NCBI GenBank assembly: GCA_900618425.1
Contig: UZAN01039928.1
Coordinates: forward strand, 38,713 to 102,712
Length of the DNA: 64,000 nucleotides
Direction: 5' to 3'
Source of the DNA: Echinostoma caproni
Taxonomy: Eukaryota > Platyhelminthes > Trematoda > Plagiorchiida > Echinostomatidae
Shown here: positions 10,756-21,809 of the stretch, in pieces
How positions within the stretch are numbered: the first letter of the stretch is position 1
How the letters are laid out: every line of letters begins with the position of its first letter
Position numbers and translations under genes: made by a program
Notes under the pieces: model-generated
What the model was told of the DNA's origin: nothing
The model's database searches: none
Seen by the model: the letters and a program-made list of their open reading frames with translations, nothing else

Positions 10756-13250
10756 GTAAGTATAAACAAGGTGCGCACATACACACACAAGGACTCTAAC
10801 TTATTGACAAGTGGAAATGAGCGCCCAAGTGTGAACGTATCACTGTTTATTCATAATTTAGCTTCTATTAATCACTCATCCAGTCATTTTTCCGGATCAC
10901 AGAGTTACAGAGAAAGTGTTACATCTCACGTCCATTCTTCTATCAAATCTGTTTCATCTATATCTGTATGTTTTAACCACATAACAGTTCACGTAATGAC
11001 GACCAATTCAAAGTGTGCTAAACCAGAGCAGTGTGACACAAGCAACACATTCACAACGAAAAGGGAAACCCTCTCATAACACTAGAATATACGTGTGTAG
11101 TCAAGACCAAATCACGTCTGCTTGTGCACATAATGAAGCACGTGATTCGTTCTATATATGAAACCGAGTAGACTTGAATAGAAACAATGAATAGCATTCA
11201 AATTGTAAGTATTTTCTCCTTGTGCACTGGGATGGAAACCGTGCTACTGAAAAATCTTCCATAGTGGGAAGATAAAATTGGCGCAATGTCACGTGAGCTT
11301 ATCTATGTACACACACACACACACACACGGGCACTGTCGCACTTGCACAAACTGGAAATTGGTTGGAAAGGTCACTATCAACCCCCGTGCACAAACAACT
11401 CAGCGGTAGCATTCAAACAGCCTACGGGTAAGAAAAATACCCATGCAGGCCGGATCACGTGCACAATTCATTACAATCACTGATTGTCATTAACCACAAT
11501 CCGGCGGGAGCCAGGTAACGTGATTACGTTGCACTAGTCAGTCGATCTCGTTGAAAGAACAGACCTGAGTAACGGGAATGGAAGTGATAGAGAGAGTAGG
11601 GAAAGGAATAGGGTAATTAAATATGATCGAAGGGTTTTCATTATTGTCACATATGTGAAAATACTGCACACTAAAACTTTCGGTATCCCTCAACTTTCAG
11701 GTTTGATGCACTTTTGTCTCGATTGGTTTTCGAGAAAATTTCCATATTCCTCCTAATGACATAATGGCGTCATGGTTTTCTTGTTCGCCAACAACCATTC
11801 AATCGATTGTTAACAACGCAGGTTGTGACTCCGGATTTCTTCATATAATGACCGTGCGTCAATCCAAATACAGGATAATTGACAAAGCGGGTTGCTAAAT
11901 GGTATGTTGTAAATATGAACTTGAGGTAATTTGGTACTGTTGTAAGCAAACAAATTTAAAAACAAAAATTGGTTCGTGTGTTGAGATGCAGAGAAATCTC
12001 CCCCGGCATAACGCCAGCCACCTAGCTCAGTTATGCTCCTCTATCCTTCAAGTCTATCTGGGGAAACATCGGTTTCATCTCTTCACTATCCAATTATCAT
12101 CAATTATTATCGAAAATTTGTTGGCGAATGTTATTAGTATCCAATCTTTTATCGAGTGAAAAAAGAAAATATTTATTATTCCGAACTGGAATTTTGTTCG
12201 TTAAAGTGTACAGTTTATAAACTCCCGCTGGAAACAGCATACTGGTGAAATTCCTTCATTGGATTTGCATCACAATCATCATTATCGACCTTTTCTACTC
12301 AATGCTAGAAACAAGGAGATTAAGTCATAACCGGAGTTATCATTTGGGCAGCAAGAGGTTTAAACAAAACTCATTTTTCTCCCGGCTTTTTTACTCCATG
12401 TGCGCGGCAAGGTTCAAGCTTTATCTGTCAGAATTTGCACCTGGTTGCACGAACGATGAATTATCGAAAGACTGTAGAAACAGCAACAGTCATTACTTGA
12501 TATAAAACGCACATACGCTTTCTTTTGGTTTGTGAACAAACATCCGGGACACAATTGTTGTGTATCTGACACGCTGGGGCAGTTCTAGATCTTTTTAAAG
12601 TTACCCAAGAACTATTATCGACACTGTATTCATGTCCTGACCAATCAGTCGATTGAAATTAGGAAAGTATGCGGTTATCACTGCAACGCTGCTTATTCTC
12701 CATGAAATAAACTTCATGTGGCTGATTAAAAAGTATCCACCAAACGCACAGTTCAAAAATCCCGGAATCCGCACAGACACTGTCAACAGTTTGTGCTTTA
12801 ATTAGATGTTTTATTGTCGATCTCGAAATATGACAATACTGCAAGACGCGTTTGATGCATGGTATCGATCGATAATTTTTGAGTATTTCGAATCATCATA
12901 TACAAACAGAATGAAATCCCTCTGAATTGAGCCGGTCTAAGGTTATCACGGTTTATAAACTAAGGCATATTACTTCATGAAATACAGTTTTTCGCGTCTG
13001 AATGCCAATATTGCTAAGCATTAATCTGAAAATGTGTTTATTAGGTATTCCCAATCAAATGTGTAATCAATGCATGAAATTGCATGGCGTATAAACTTAA
13101 ATATTTCTTTAAGAAAAATCTCGCAATGTTTAGATCATGCCTATCACCAACACGTTTACCTCTTACAATATAGTGTACAAGTTTTATTTTGAAAACTTTC
13201 ATTCATTGCCATGTGGTGGTAAATTGTTTCTGGGTTACGAATATTTCCAG
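10756..13250. other. Probable intron, no further exon supported
   Basis: Contains an (AC)n tract at about 11308-11328. A strong acceptor at about 11700 is followed by a short open frame (FDALLSRLVFEKIS) with no convincing donor. Nothing else was recognised. Confidence 0.4.
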
Positions 13251-13257
13251 TTTTCAG

Positions 13258-13387
13258 TGTATTCGTTCCTACGTCGACTCACATCCGATTCACAAATGTA
13301 ATTGGGCAATAGACTTAGACATTCTGCAGAACGTAGTTGACCCCGAGGATTCAGATGGAACACTGAAGGTTGCATCGGCTTTTCAGG
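13258..13387 (+). CDS. Gene 1 exon A (unknown protein)
   Basis: Two stacked acceptors (TTTCCAG ending at 13250 and TTTTCAG ending at 13257) precede an open frame including WAIDLDILQNVVDPEDS and KVASAFQ. It ends at a G|GTGATT donor and leaves one base. The frame continues without a stop into exon B, giving ...KVASAFQ-V-FTFENV... The balanced, acidic, aromatic composition looks coding, and no alternative frame is open throughout. Using the upstream acceptor would add seven bases and change the start phase. No family was recognised; the two Cys and Trp suggest an extracellular or lumenal position, which is inference. Confidence 0.5.
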
Positions 13388-13739
13388 GTGATTAAAGAAA
13401 GGGGCTAAACAAAAGCTAGGTCACGAAAAACACCGTTTCCATGGATCACACAGGTGTAGGAGAATTCGATTTCATGTGACCTGAGATAACTTCGATGCAC
13501 GACTGCGTTGAAGCTGCTGCGTTTTTTTTCGGTACACAGTGACTGTTTCTTGTTTACTGCAAAAGTTAGGTTGATGTTTGTGTTGCTCACATCAGCTCTG
13601 TAATGCAAACATGTGATAGGAGATTGTTCGAAAATCACTTAAATGGTTTGGGCTTACTTTGCAATCTATGTCACACCTAATCGAATGAGTTCAAGCTTAT
13701 AACGGATACGTAGCATTGTTTTATTTTTCCTTAAATTAG

Positions 13740-13907
13740 TGTTCACCTTTGAGAACGTAAATTTCTGGGTCAACGAGTGGGATATTTGTTCACGATGGTG
13801 GTCGCCTTTGTCATGGTACCCACAGAACGTGCCTCATCCCTACGAACTACATCAGGCTGTGCGTAAGTTACGGTCGACGCTGAACGAGATTCAAAGGAAA
13901 ATCACGG
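13740..13907 (+). CDS. Gene 1 exon B (unknown protein)
   Basis: The acceptor is TTATTTTTCCTTAAATTAG. The frame opens FTFENVNFWVNEWDICSRWW, passes PLSWYPQNVPHPYELHQ, and ends in a Lys/Arg-rich helix-like stretch (VRKLRSTLNEIQRKI). The segment has no Met, so ATG-based ORF finding misses it. Donor choices are G|GTGAAA at 13908 or, earlier, C|GTAAGT at 13863; both leave one base and so give the same downstream frame. Trp and aromatic density is unusually high (six Trp in about 25 residues). No domain was recognised. Confidence 0.55.
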
Positions 13908-14092
13908 GTGAAAACTAACCAATCTGTCTTCGAGAGTCGTTATTTTCCGAACCTGCAACCTATGTCACAGAGTGATTTCACTAGTTTATTCTACTTTCGT
14001 TATGCATATTGCATTGGTTCTCTGCTCTCAATGATTGACTTTCTCATCCACAACGCCCGATAAGAAACCGTTCAATATTTCTCCCATTTCAG

Positions 14093-14175
14093 TACTTTTG
14101 GTTTACGTATACAAAAGTTTGACGACCACTTTCGGCGACCGAGTATACGTTGTGTATATCTACAAAGTTTACAAG
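14093..14175 (+). CDS. Gene 1 exon C (unknown protein)
   Basis: This exon has near-ideal signals: acceptor TATTTCTCCCATTTCAG and donor AAG|GTAAGTAA. With exon B's single leftover base the frame reads LLVYVYKSLTTTFGDRVYVV and ends YKVYK with no leftover base. A second frame is also open, so the frame rests on phase agreement with exons B and D. The Tyr/Val-rich beta-like texture fits an extracellular fold, but this is inference. Confidence 0.45.
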
Positions 14176-17100
14176 GTAAGTAACTCTACAACCTTTTTGG
14201 TAAATCCTCATGTTTTTGTCTACCATTAATTTACACCTGGTTAGCAGATGTCACCCAAAGTAAGCCATTCATACCTGCGCGATTTAAGTAGTCCCCTTCG
14301 ATATTCTCCTCATCACTGTGTTTAACCCTCGTACCAGTCGACCGGATAGTGTTGACCTTGCCAGTGAATACTATCGTCATTCAATTCAAAAGGAACACCA
14401 TTTTAGTCAGAGCCAATCGGATCCGCACGGCTGGTTTGTCAAATAAGTAAATGAATTCGTGTTGAATCCGAATGGGGCAAGATCACGTGCAACTTGTTAG
14501 TCGATTTCAAAGGATGCATCTGGATAAGCTCAGTGCAACGTCTCTGGGTCGAGTGCAGAAATCACAGTCGATTTGATTGTTCACAGCAGCAGAACCAAAG
14601 ATTCCCACATGCTGTCAGTTTACGGGGAAAGACGGTGTGAAGTGAGGTCTTGAAATCACTGTACACGTACAGTACATGTAAGCTGTAGTCAGCCGTGCTA
14701 ATTTATGACCCCAGTCGAAGATTTTCACTGCCGACCTCACAGACAGAACGTGGCCATATTGCACACTTGGTCAATCGGGCAGCACTTGGCATAATTTTCA
14801 TCCACTGTAATACCCAGCCACGGTATTCATTCGAACTAACATCTAACGGCAAACTAGTGCACAAATTTCCATGACTGGACCGTTGGGGAAAGATGAAGTA
14901 AACAGGATTTCGTGCAGTTCAAACGATTGTTCAAGCTTGCATTCACTAAGAGTTTGGATAAATTTATCTTTTTGCCTAAAAAGAAGCAGGTTTAATGCAT
15001 GACAAATGTCAATCATCGGTTGACATTTAACCGGACCGAGCTTCACACTTAATGAAACAATCCAGATGTCAGCTCACGAGCACATGTGAATGCACAGATT
15101 TGATCGACTGGTTAAATTTCTCAATCTGGGTTATCAGTTCTACACCAGGAACTGCCAAGAACATGAGTGCGTGCATGAGTGGAATATTCGAACGGCCTCG
15201 TTGTGAGGAAAGATAGAAACGGTAGATCTAGTTGAGTGCAGGATAAAAATCATATGCTACTTCATTCATGCATACGAGTGTATCGATTTCGTATGTGAAA
15301 TTCGAAAATAGACCACAATCAACTAACTTGTCTCTTTTTTTAACAAACTCAAACGGTAATAGGTTACTTTATTCTCAAGAACAGTGAAGCAATGTCCTGA
15401 AGTAGCCTCAGATTGGTTTTAGATTCCAACACATTTATACCCAGCAGTTTCAGTTAGGGTTCCGCACTTTCGGGCTTTCCAGCAGGAAGTTGTAGATATA
15501 TCACCGAGAGAAAGAACGGGAATGGAAGAAACAGAGATGTATAAGGCAGGTGAGTAGATTCACCAATCTCAATAGTCCGGTATATTACCGGGAGATTAAT
15601 CAACCTGTGTTCAGAAAACAGTGGAAGCCTAACAGGATGTGCATTGCTTGCTTGCTTATTCAATCAATTGCATACCTCCACTACATACAAAGAAAACTTT
15701 TCTAGTGATCTACATGATACACTTCATTAGCTGCATTTTGATAAACCCGTGATAATTGAATACTTACTTTTGGATTAACCTTCACATCATCTGTCCGATA
15801 TTTCCACGGATGGAGTTTGAACTCTGCTCAGCGAACCCGGTCACAATTTCTTGGTTGGCTAAAAACAACCATGACAGGCAACGTAAAATTTCCCTCAATT
15901 ATGAAGGACCTGTTCAACTCGATGAATTAGCCACAGTTCTCGTGCACCCCACTGTTGTAGAAATCGCGTTTATTGTTTTGAAATGCTATTCATCTGAAAC
16001 ATTCGTAATTCTGGAGAAAAGAAACCACCTGGAACATCATCCAAATCGACACCAGTTTAATGGTCTTTGAGAAGCCTTGAATTGTAATCGCAGTTGGAAC
16101 TGTATTTTGGGCAAACAAATCATGATTCTCGCGCGTGTAAAGCCGAGTTTATGATATTCGCATCAGTAGAACGGGAACTTGTCTTGCATACAACCGGTAA
16201 TTTTTCACTTGAGTGAAATAAAACACTTTGATAGTCACGGAGCAAAACAATATTTTGACGAGACACAGTCAAACATAGACGATCACCGCATATCACGGTT
16301 TGAGCGGTACGGTGGATATAGTGGATCCCAAATGCGGCACTTACATGCATTAAAAAGATCCATGCACTTTACTACTTTTAATAACGATTGTATTTTATTG
16401 GAAAAACACAAAAAAGATGTATAGTGTCTCACTCGATCTTTTATGGTTCAGCAGTTGAGTGATTAGATGAGGTTACTACAACAACAACTAGTACTACTAG
16501 TCACACTCAGCATAAGATCTAGGCGTGTTTTAACCCCATCTTACCTACTTCATGCACAAGCTGAAAATACTACCCAAATGAATTTTGCTTAAAGTGAAGC
16601 TTTATACGGGTGATCGGATCTGGTGTTTCATGTGCGCGGCGGCGGCGGTGATGTGAAACATGCATGCATTGCATGTAATCCAGAACCGATTGGACTACAG
16701 TTCCGTTCAAATTAAATAAACTGGTGTTAAGGAATAGTGCCACTTTTGAAGTGAATCAGCAAGACAGGCACTTTTTTGACGACCTTGATTTCCTTAGATT
16801 TAAACCATAGGCATGTATAAATCGAAATATTCCACTCGATGGTAAACCATACTTATCGTGAACTTTAAGCGTCCATTTGTGCACTGTGAACAGTTTGACA
16901 ATTAAATAATACCAATTGCCTGCCACCTCGAATGAGACTGGACTGCGGTGTGAATATTGCATTTACCGCTGCTCAAGATGATGATAACGATGACAATGAG
17001 GAGGTGTACGACGGTGGTGATGGTAACCATCAATAGTAACTATATACATCGAACACAAACTGGTCCGTACGCTCAAATCCAACGATGACACATTTCATCA

Positions 17101-17802
17101 TTATTTGCGTTTGCAATATTTAAGAAATCATTTACACTTTCACACGGAATTTTGTGATGTCATCTCATTCATTTTTTCTCAACTGCTTCGAGTTTGGAAA
17201 ATCAATAGTCCTAATCCTTTTTCTTATACAACAAATTCACGTTCCATACAGTTTTCAGCTAATTATCTTTATTCCTATTTATATTATCATATTACAAATG
17301 TTGAGGTTATTTTATGAGAAAAATCTGTTTTTTGTTGTATGAACCAGTCAAAAGTCTGCAGTGGTAGTGATGCTGACTTCCTTTCTGTTAAAATATAAAA
17401 ATTCATTCTTAATAAATTTTTCCACAAACAACGCTAGTGAATGAACGTAAAGAAAATTGAGGAAGGTCTGGTCGCTGTGGCCGTTCTGATGGTGACAGGA
17501 AGGATACGAGTATCCTGTGTGTTGATGCGCTAGTCAATATTACCGCCCGATCGTCCCCGCTTGACCTGTGCTGTATGTATTTGTAAACAAAGCGGCTGTA
17601 GGTTACCGGCCCCCGGCATGAACCCTGAAAGTATTCACTTTTGCTCACTCAGTACGGTGTAGTGCCTGGGATAGATCTGAACTCTCATGCTCAACACCTA
17701 GGCTTGGTAAACAACTATTGGTGCATCCTTTTAATTGTTGGGTCTAGTGGAGTAATCAAGCAAACACGAAAGCAAGTTTGGTACCCAGCTGAAAAATAAT
17801 AT
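14176..17802. other. Intron of gene 1
   Basis: No plus-strand exon was supported. A weak minus-strand candidate at 15768-15823 (FKLHPWKYRTDDVKVNPK before a GTAAGT donor) has a poor acceptor. A GC-rich patch (17460-17640) may be an unrecognised repeat. A 34-residue ORF with an Asp-rich run begins at about 16933 on top of GATGAT-like repeats. Confidence 0.4.
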
Positions 17803-18095
17803 CTAGTGCCCAGATGAACAGGGTTTGTGGCCCGCAACAAGCTCGTACACATGGATTGTGATATATCTTGTGAATGAAAAATGAAAAACGGTCTCATCAG
17901 CTGCCCAGTGGCCGAATGCATGGCATGCTTGCCCATGAGGTCATTGGTTCGATCCCCAGTTGGTTGATGGGTTCACACTACGGCTGCTGAGACCCAACCA
18001 GGTCAAAATAGCTGTCCAGTGCTTCCTAGCTTTTCAGTTCACGCTTCATTTGCTCTGCATACACGACGAATTGAACTAAATCCTCCATTACTTAC
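17803..18095 (+). mobile_element. tRNA-derived SINE (family C) with intact target-site duplication
   Basis: The element carries a Pol III A-box-like GTGGCCGAATG and a B box GGTTCGATCCC. It is preceded by a conserved leader (CCCGCAACAAGCT ... TTGTGATATATC) shared with the copy at 19525. It is bracketed exactly by a 14-bp direct repeat, CTGAAAAATAATAT (17789-17802 and 18096-18109), the expected target-site duplication of LINE-driven insertion. The body after the B box (GTCCAGTGCTTCC...GTTCACGC) is shared with copies at 19.4-19.8 kb. It lies in a gene 1 intron. Confidence 0.8.
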
Positions 18096-18109
18096 CTGAA
18101 AAATAATAT

Positions 18110-19384
18110 GTTGGCACAAACCCCACTGTGCCAGCATGCCAAACGAATAGCAAAGTCGTATGAACCCATTCCGTTCACTACGGTCTGTAGAACCACAGAT
18201 TCCCGGAAACTGAAATTATTTTAGAACATTAAAATCGAATGTGGGAGGTGGGTGGGGGAGAGCATTCAACGTGCATTACAATCGGCCACAACAACAACAG
18301 CATTACAATTGCATTGCAATTTCATCGCCTTCCCCCGGGCAACTCTGTTGTTCCTTTGGACAGATTGCCGTCATGTTGCTCCACACATGGAGCCAGTCTA
18401 CGATAAACAAATTTGGTAACTATGTACGCATCAGTAGGATTCTACTGACGAAAATACTCTCGATTATGTTCAACATTGAGAATTTTGTTTTGACAAATCT
18501 CACGTGATTGGCTGTTGAAATCCACTGTCTGACACCAGCACTAGATCCTTAGAGAAACAAATCGGTGTGTATTGTCTGAAAAGCGTTTGAATTTGCAAAC
18601 AACCGTATAACTTGTATATTCAAAGCCTGGGAATATTGAATAAAAATGCGGGATTGCAAAGAGTCAAATGAGCCGGAAAAATTGAAGCAAGTACTACAAC
18701 CACGGTGCGTAGTTCAAACCCGTAATCTGGTTCTTAACTTATTGAGTTAAGCTTTCCGTCATAGGCAATGCGTGAGGTAGCTACGGAAGGCTATTGTATG
18801 TATTGATTGCTATTCTAAGGTACGCAATACACAATGTGAATAAAATCGACTGTAATTTCTACCACTGTGGGTAAAAAATTGTCTGATTCGACTGATGTAG
18901 TTTTGGGCTAGAAAAGCACTCAATTGAACGGTGTCGTGGTTGAACCTTACTGAAGTAACAAAAGCATATGCACATACATGTATCACGTCTTGGCATTAAG
19001 TAGTTCGGTCACCATATGTTTGCTCGTATCGTCACACCTTTGTACACCTCGTACATTTTTATTCACTGGAATATTGCAAATCAGGCTGAAACACTGAAGC
19101 TGTACAGGGTGTGCCAGAAGGTGTGACAATACGGCCACAATGTGTAAATCTCAAATCAATCTGTGGTGCAGCGTGTGACCGCCACACCTTCGCATTTGCT
19201 AACCAAGCTTTGCAACACTAACATTTATAGAAAATAAATTGTTTCAAAACATGCTGACTTCAGAGTATAGTTCAATACTTTTTGATCTGGTTCACCTACA
19301 GTGGTATGACGAAAGTTTGTGCATCGAGACTAAAAGACTACGGGTTGTGGCTAAGGCTTGATGGGAAAAGGTGTAGTAGTTGAG
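18110..19384. other. Intron of gene 1, no exon seen
   Basis: A B-box-like GTAGTTCAAACCCG at about 18710 is not accompanied by an A box. An imperfect GGTGTGACAATACGG / CCGCCACACC pair lies at 19.12-19.19 kb. Confidence 0.4.
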
Positions 19385-19500
19385 TAACCTTTATCTTATA
19401 TGAAGACACCATCGTGTAAATAAGGTGTGAGCTGAAAAGCTGGGAATCACTGGACAGCTGCTTCTACCTGATAGGGTCTTGGGAAAGTTTTCAGTCGAGC
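19385..19500 (-). mobile_element. Fragment of SINE family C, inverted
   Basis: On the minus strand this matches the body of the plus copy just downstream (CAGCTGTCCAGTGATTCCCA then CAGCTCACACC). It lacks a clear B box. With 19525-19815 it forms an inverted pair able to fold as a hairpin in a transcript. Confidence 0.6.
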
Positions 19501-19524
19501 CATAACCTCGGGAGGCTAGTGTTG

Positions 19525-19815
19525 AGATGAGCGAGATTCGTTGCCCGCAACAAGCTTTCGAAGAAAGGTTGTGATATATCGTGTATATTCCAAATACGAA
19601 ACAGTTTGATCAGCCGTCCGGTGGCCGAGTGGGAAGCACGCTTGTGTTCTGCGTGTGAGATCCCGGGTTCGATCCTCAGTTGGGTCGACGGATTCGTACT
19701 GTCGATGACACCCGAAAGAGGTCGAAACCACTGTCCGGTACTTCCCAGCTTTCAGCTCACGCCTAGTTTACACCATCAATTCTTCATATTATCAAATCGA
19801 ATCTTCCATTCCTCA
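19525..19815 (+). mobile_element. tRNA-derived SINE (family C), second plus copy
   Basis: A box GTGGCCGAGTGGGAAGC, B box GGTTCGATCC, leader CCCGCAACAAGCTTTCG and TTGTGATATATC, and the family body CTGTCCGGTACTTCCCAGC are all present. The 19606-19890 (+) and 19516-19731 (-) ORFs run over it and are repeat-derived, not genes. Confidence 0.75.
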
Positions 19816-21706
19816 CATGTAGCCTACATCTTCACAGACAATAGACTAAACAATTGGCCTCATGCGTGTTGTAAAAACAGCTGCCTTTGAATGCCATCTT
19901 TCGGTCCGTTGAGGAACTTAAACCCAGGTTCTGCATAGCCTGCTAAGCAGGTTTTCAGGCAACAATCACTGAAAAACGTCTCAACCTTTTCGTGCTAAAT
20001 TTAACTGACCGACTGACTGACTGCTAATCGGAGGAGAAAATACAGGATAGCATACGCGCCTGTAACTCACATTACATGTTCATTCATCATTCGGTACTCT
20101 AAACATTTCTAGTGCGAAAAAATAAAAACGATGGAAAAGACAAGTTAGCTTCTTATGCACATACCACATTAAAATAACCAAGCATTTGAAGCCTTCTAGT
20201 TTTCTGGGTAAGACGATCTACAGATCAATACTTTTGCACAAATAACTTTCCCAACTAGACGCTTATTCCTTAACTGATGTTGTTACTGTAGTTTTTCATG
20301 GTAGTGCTCCCGAAGATTGGTTTACCGATGTGATTATAATGAGAACAATAAAGATAGGTCAATCAGAAAATACTTTATTGGGATCAGTTTCTCGTAAAAT
20401 GTCTAGATAACATAATAATAAGAATGAGCTACACCATCGCCGGACAGCACGAGGGTACTTCCGTTCGCAGCAGAATATGGTCCAATGTATCCAGTCTTCC
20501 GGTGCATATTGTTCAATTGCGTATCTCGTAGCCACGGTAACCACTCGCTGACTATAATTGCGATTGCATCGGGTTCTCGATCATGAGATCAAACAACTGA
20601 AGAGTAAATTACTAAATTTGATATTGCAGTGAATATTCACATGGTACACACCCTGGGGAATACAAGTTTATCCTGTGAGTAGAAAATAACCGTGCACGAG
20701 TAGTATTAATATTGCGATCATTGCTCTCCGTCAAATCCATCATTATTATGCCCACTGGAACGCTTTGAATAACTATAACGTCAACTGTAAGTCACAAGAT
20801 GAATGTAGTCGTTAGCCCGCAAGAGTCATTAATAAAACTTTGAATCAGTACGCCTCCAAATTGATTAGATGGATCGTTTTCCGTGAGACCGAAAGGTGTA
20901 CAGTAGAGTCTTATATTCGAGTGCTTTCCGTCAACCCGTGTGTCACTCAATGTAATACTGTTCCGCCTTCATTCTCACTAACGATGACTTAGTTCTCTTT
21001 GTAAAGTTAATATTTGTCATGATGCTCCTGCAATTTCCTGACCCTTAACCTGTAACTAAAATTGAAGATACACATTTGAGGCTTCTAGCTGGTCTGTGCA
21101 CATATTCCAAACTCCGCTAAGATAGAAGAATTTCTGTGTATGGTGCATAAGGTGTTCATGTGATTCTCCATGGTTTCCCGATCATTTTTTCACCTTTTAC
21201 TGTCTAGGAATTGGGGTAAATAACTTATCTGCTTGTGAGTAAATTGTATACGGAACACTGATGGACTCCTTAGGGCCGCAAAGATAGACTATAATGACAT
21301 AAATCATTTGTCTATCTGCTTTTTCGTAATGCAAACAGGTACAAAATTTGTTACTCAAGAAACATAGTATAACTCTGTCTGTGAAACTAAAACATGACCC
21401 CGACAAAACACTTCAATTTTGATAAACACTCAAAAATACTCTCTTGTTCCTTTTGAATATCACAGTTTGGTTGGTTTGACGGAACGAGTGTACAGTATGT
21501 TTTACGATTATCACTTTGCGAATGTAATTTCCATATGAATCTAATCTGGACTTGATCACCGCTTGTCACAGTAACTACTATCAGTTAAGTACACATAGAA
21601 ATCCTGTTTCTATTCGAGGTCCCTTGCTACATTTGTTTCTTCTACGCCGGTCATCTCACATTAACATCTTTCACCTTCCCCCCCCCCGGCCACCTCCCGA
21701 CTGCAG
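19816..21706. other. Intron of gene 1, no exon seen
   Basis: No convincing acceptor-donor pair and no recognised repeat. The ORFs here are short and random in texture. Confidence 0.4.
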
Positions 21707-21809
21707 GATGTACGGAAACAGCTTCACCCGAATCAGTATAATCGCATCACCTATCGGTGTGACTGGTTTCACGCAGGTCCTGTGATTGGTCAGTTCTACT
21801 TGATCACGG
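21707..21809 (+). CDS. Gene 1 exon D (unknown protein)
   Basis: A polypyrimidine run of C and T leads to ACTGCAG, and the exon ends at ACGG|GTAAGTC, a strong donor. The frame DVRKQLHPNQYN, RITYRCDWFHAGPVIGQFYL, IT is open across all 34 codons and leaves one base. It starts in phase 0, exactly what exon C requires. An overlapping Met-started ORF uses a different frame and is a shadow. This is one of the most protein-like segments in the window. No family was identified. Confidence 0.6.

Noticed and set aside
18700..18730. B-box-like GTAGTTCAAACCCG as a tRNA or SINE
   Set aside because: No A box or foldable cloverleaf nearby.
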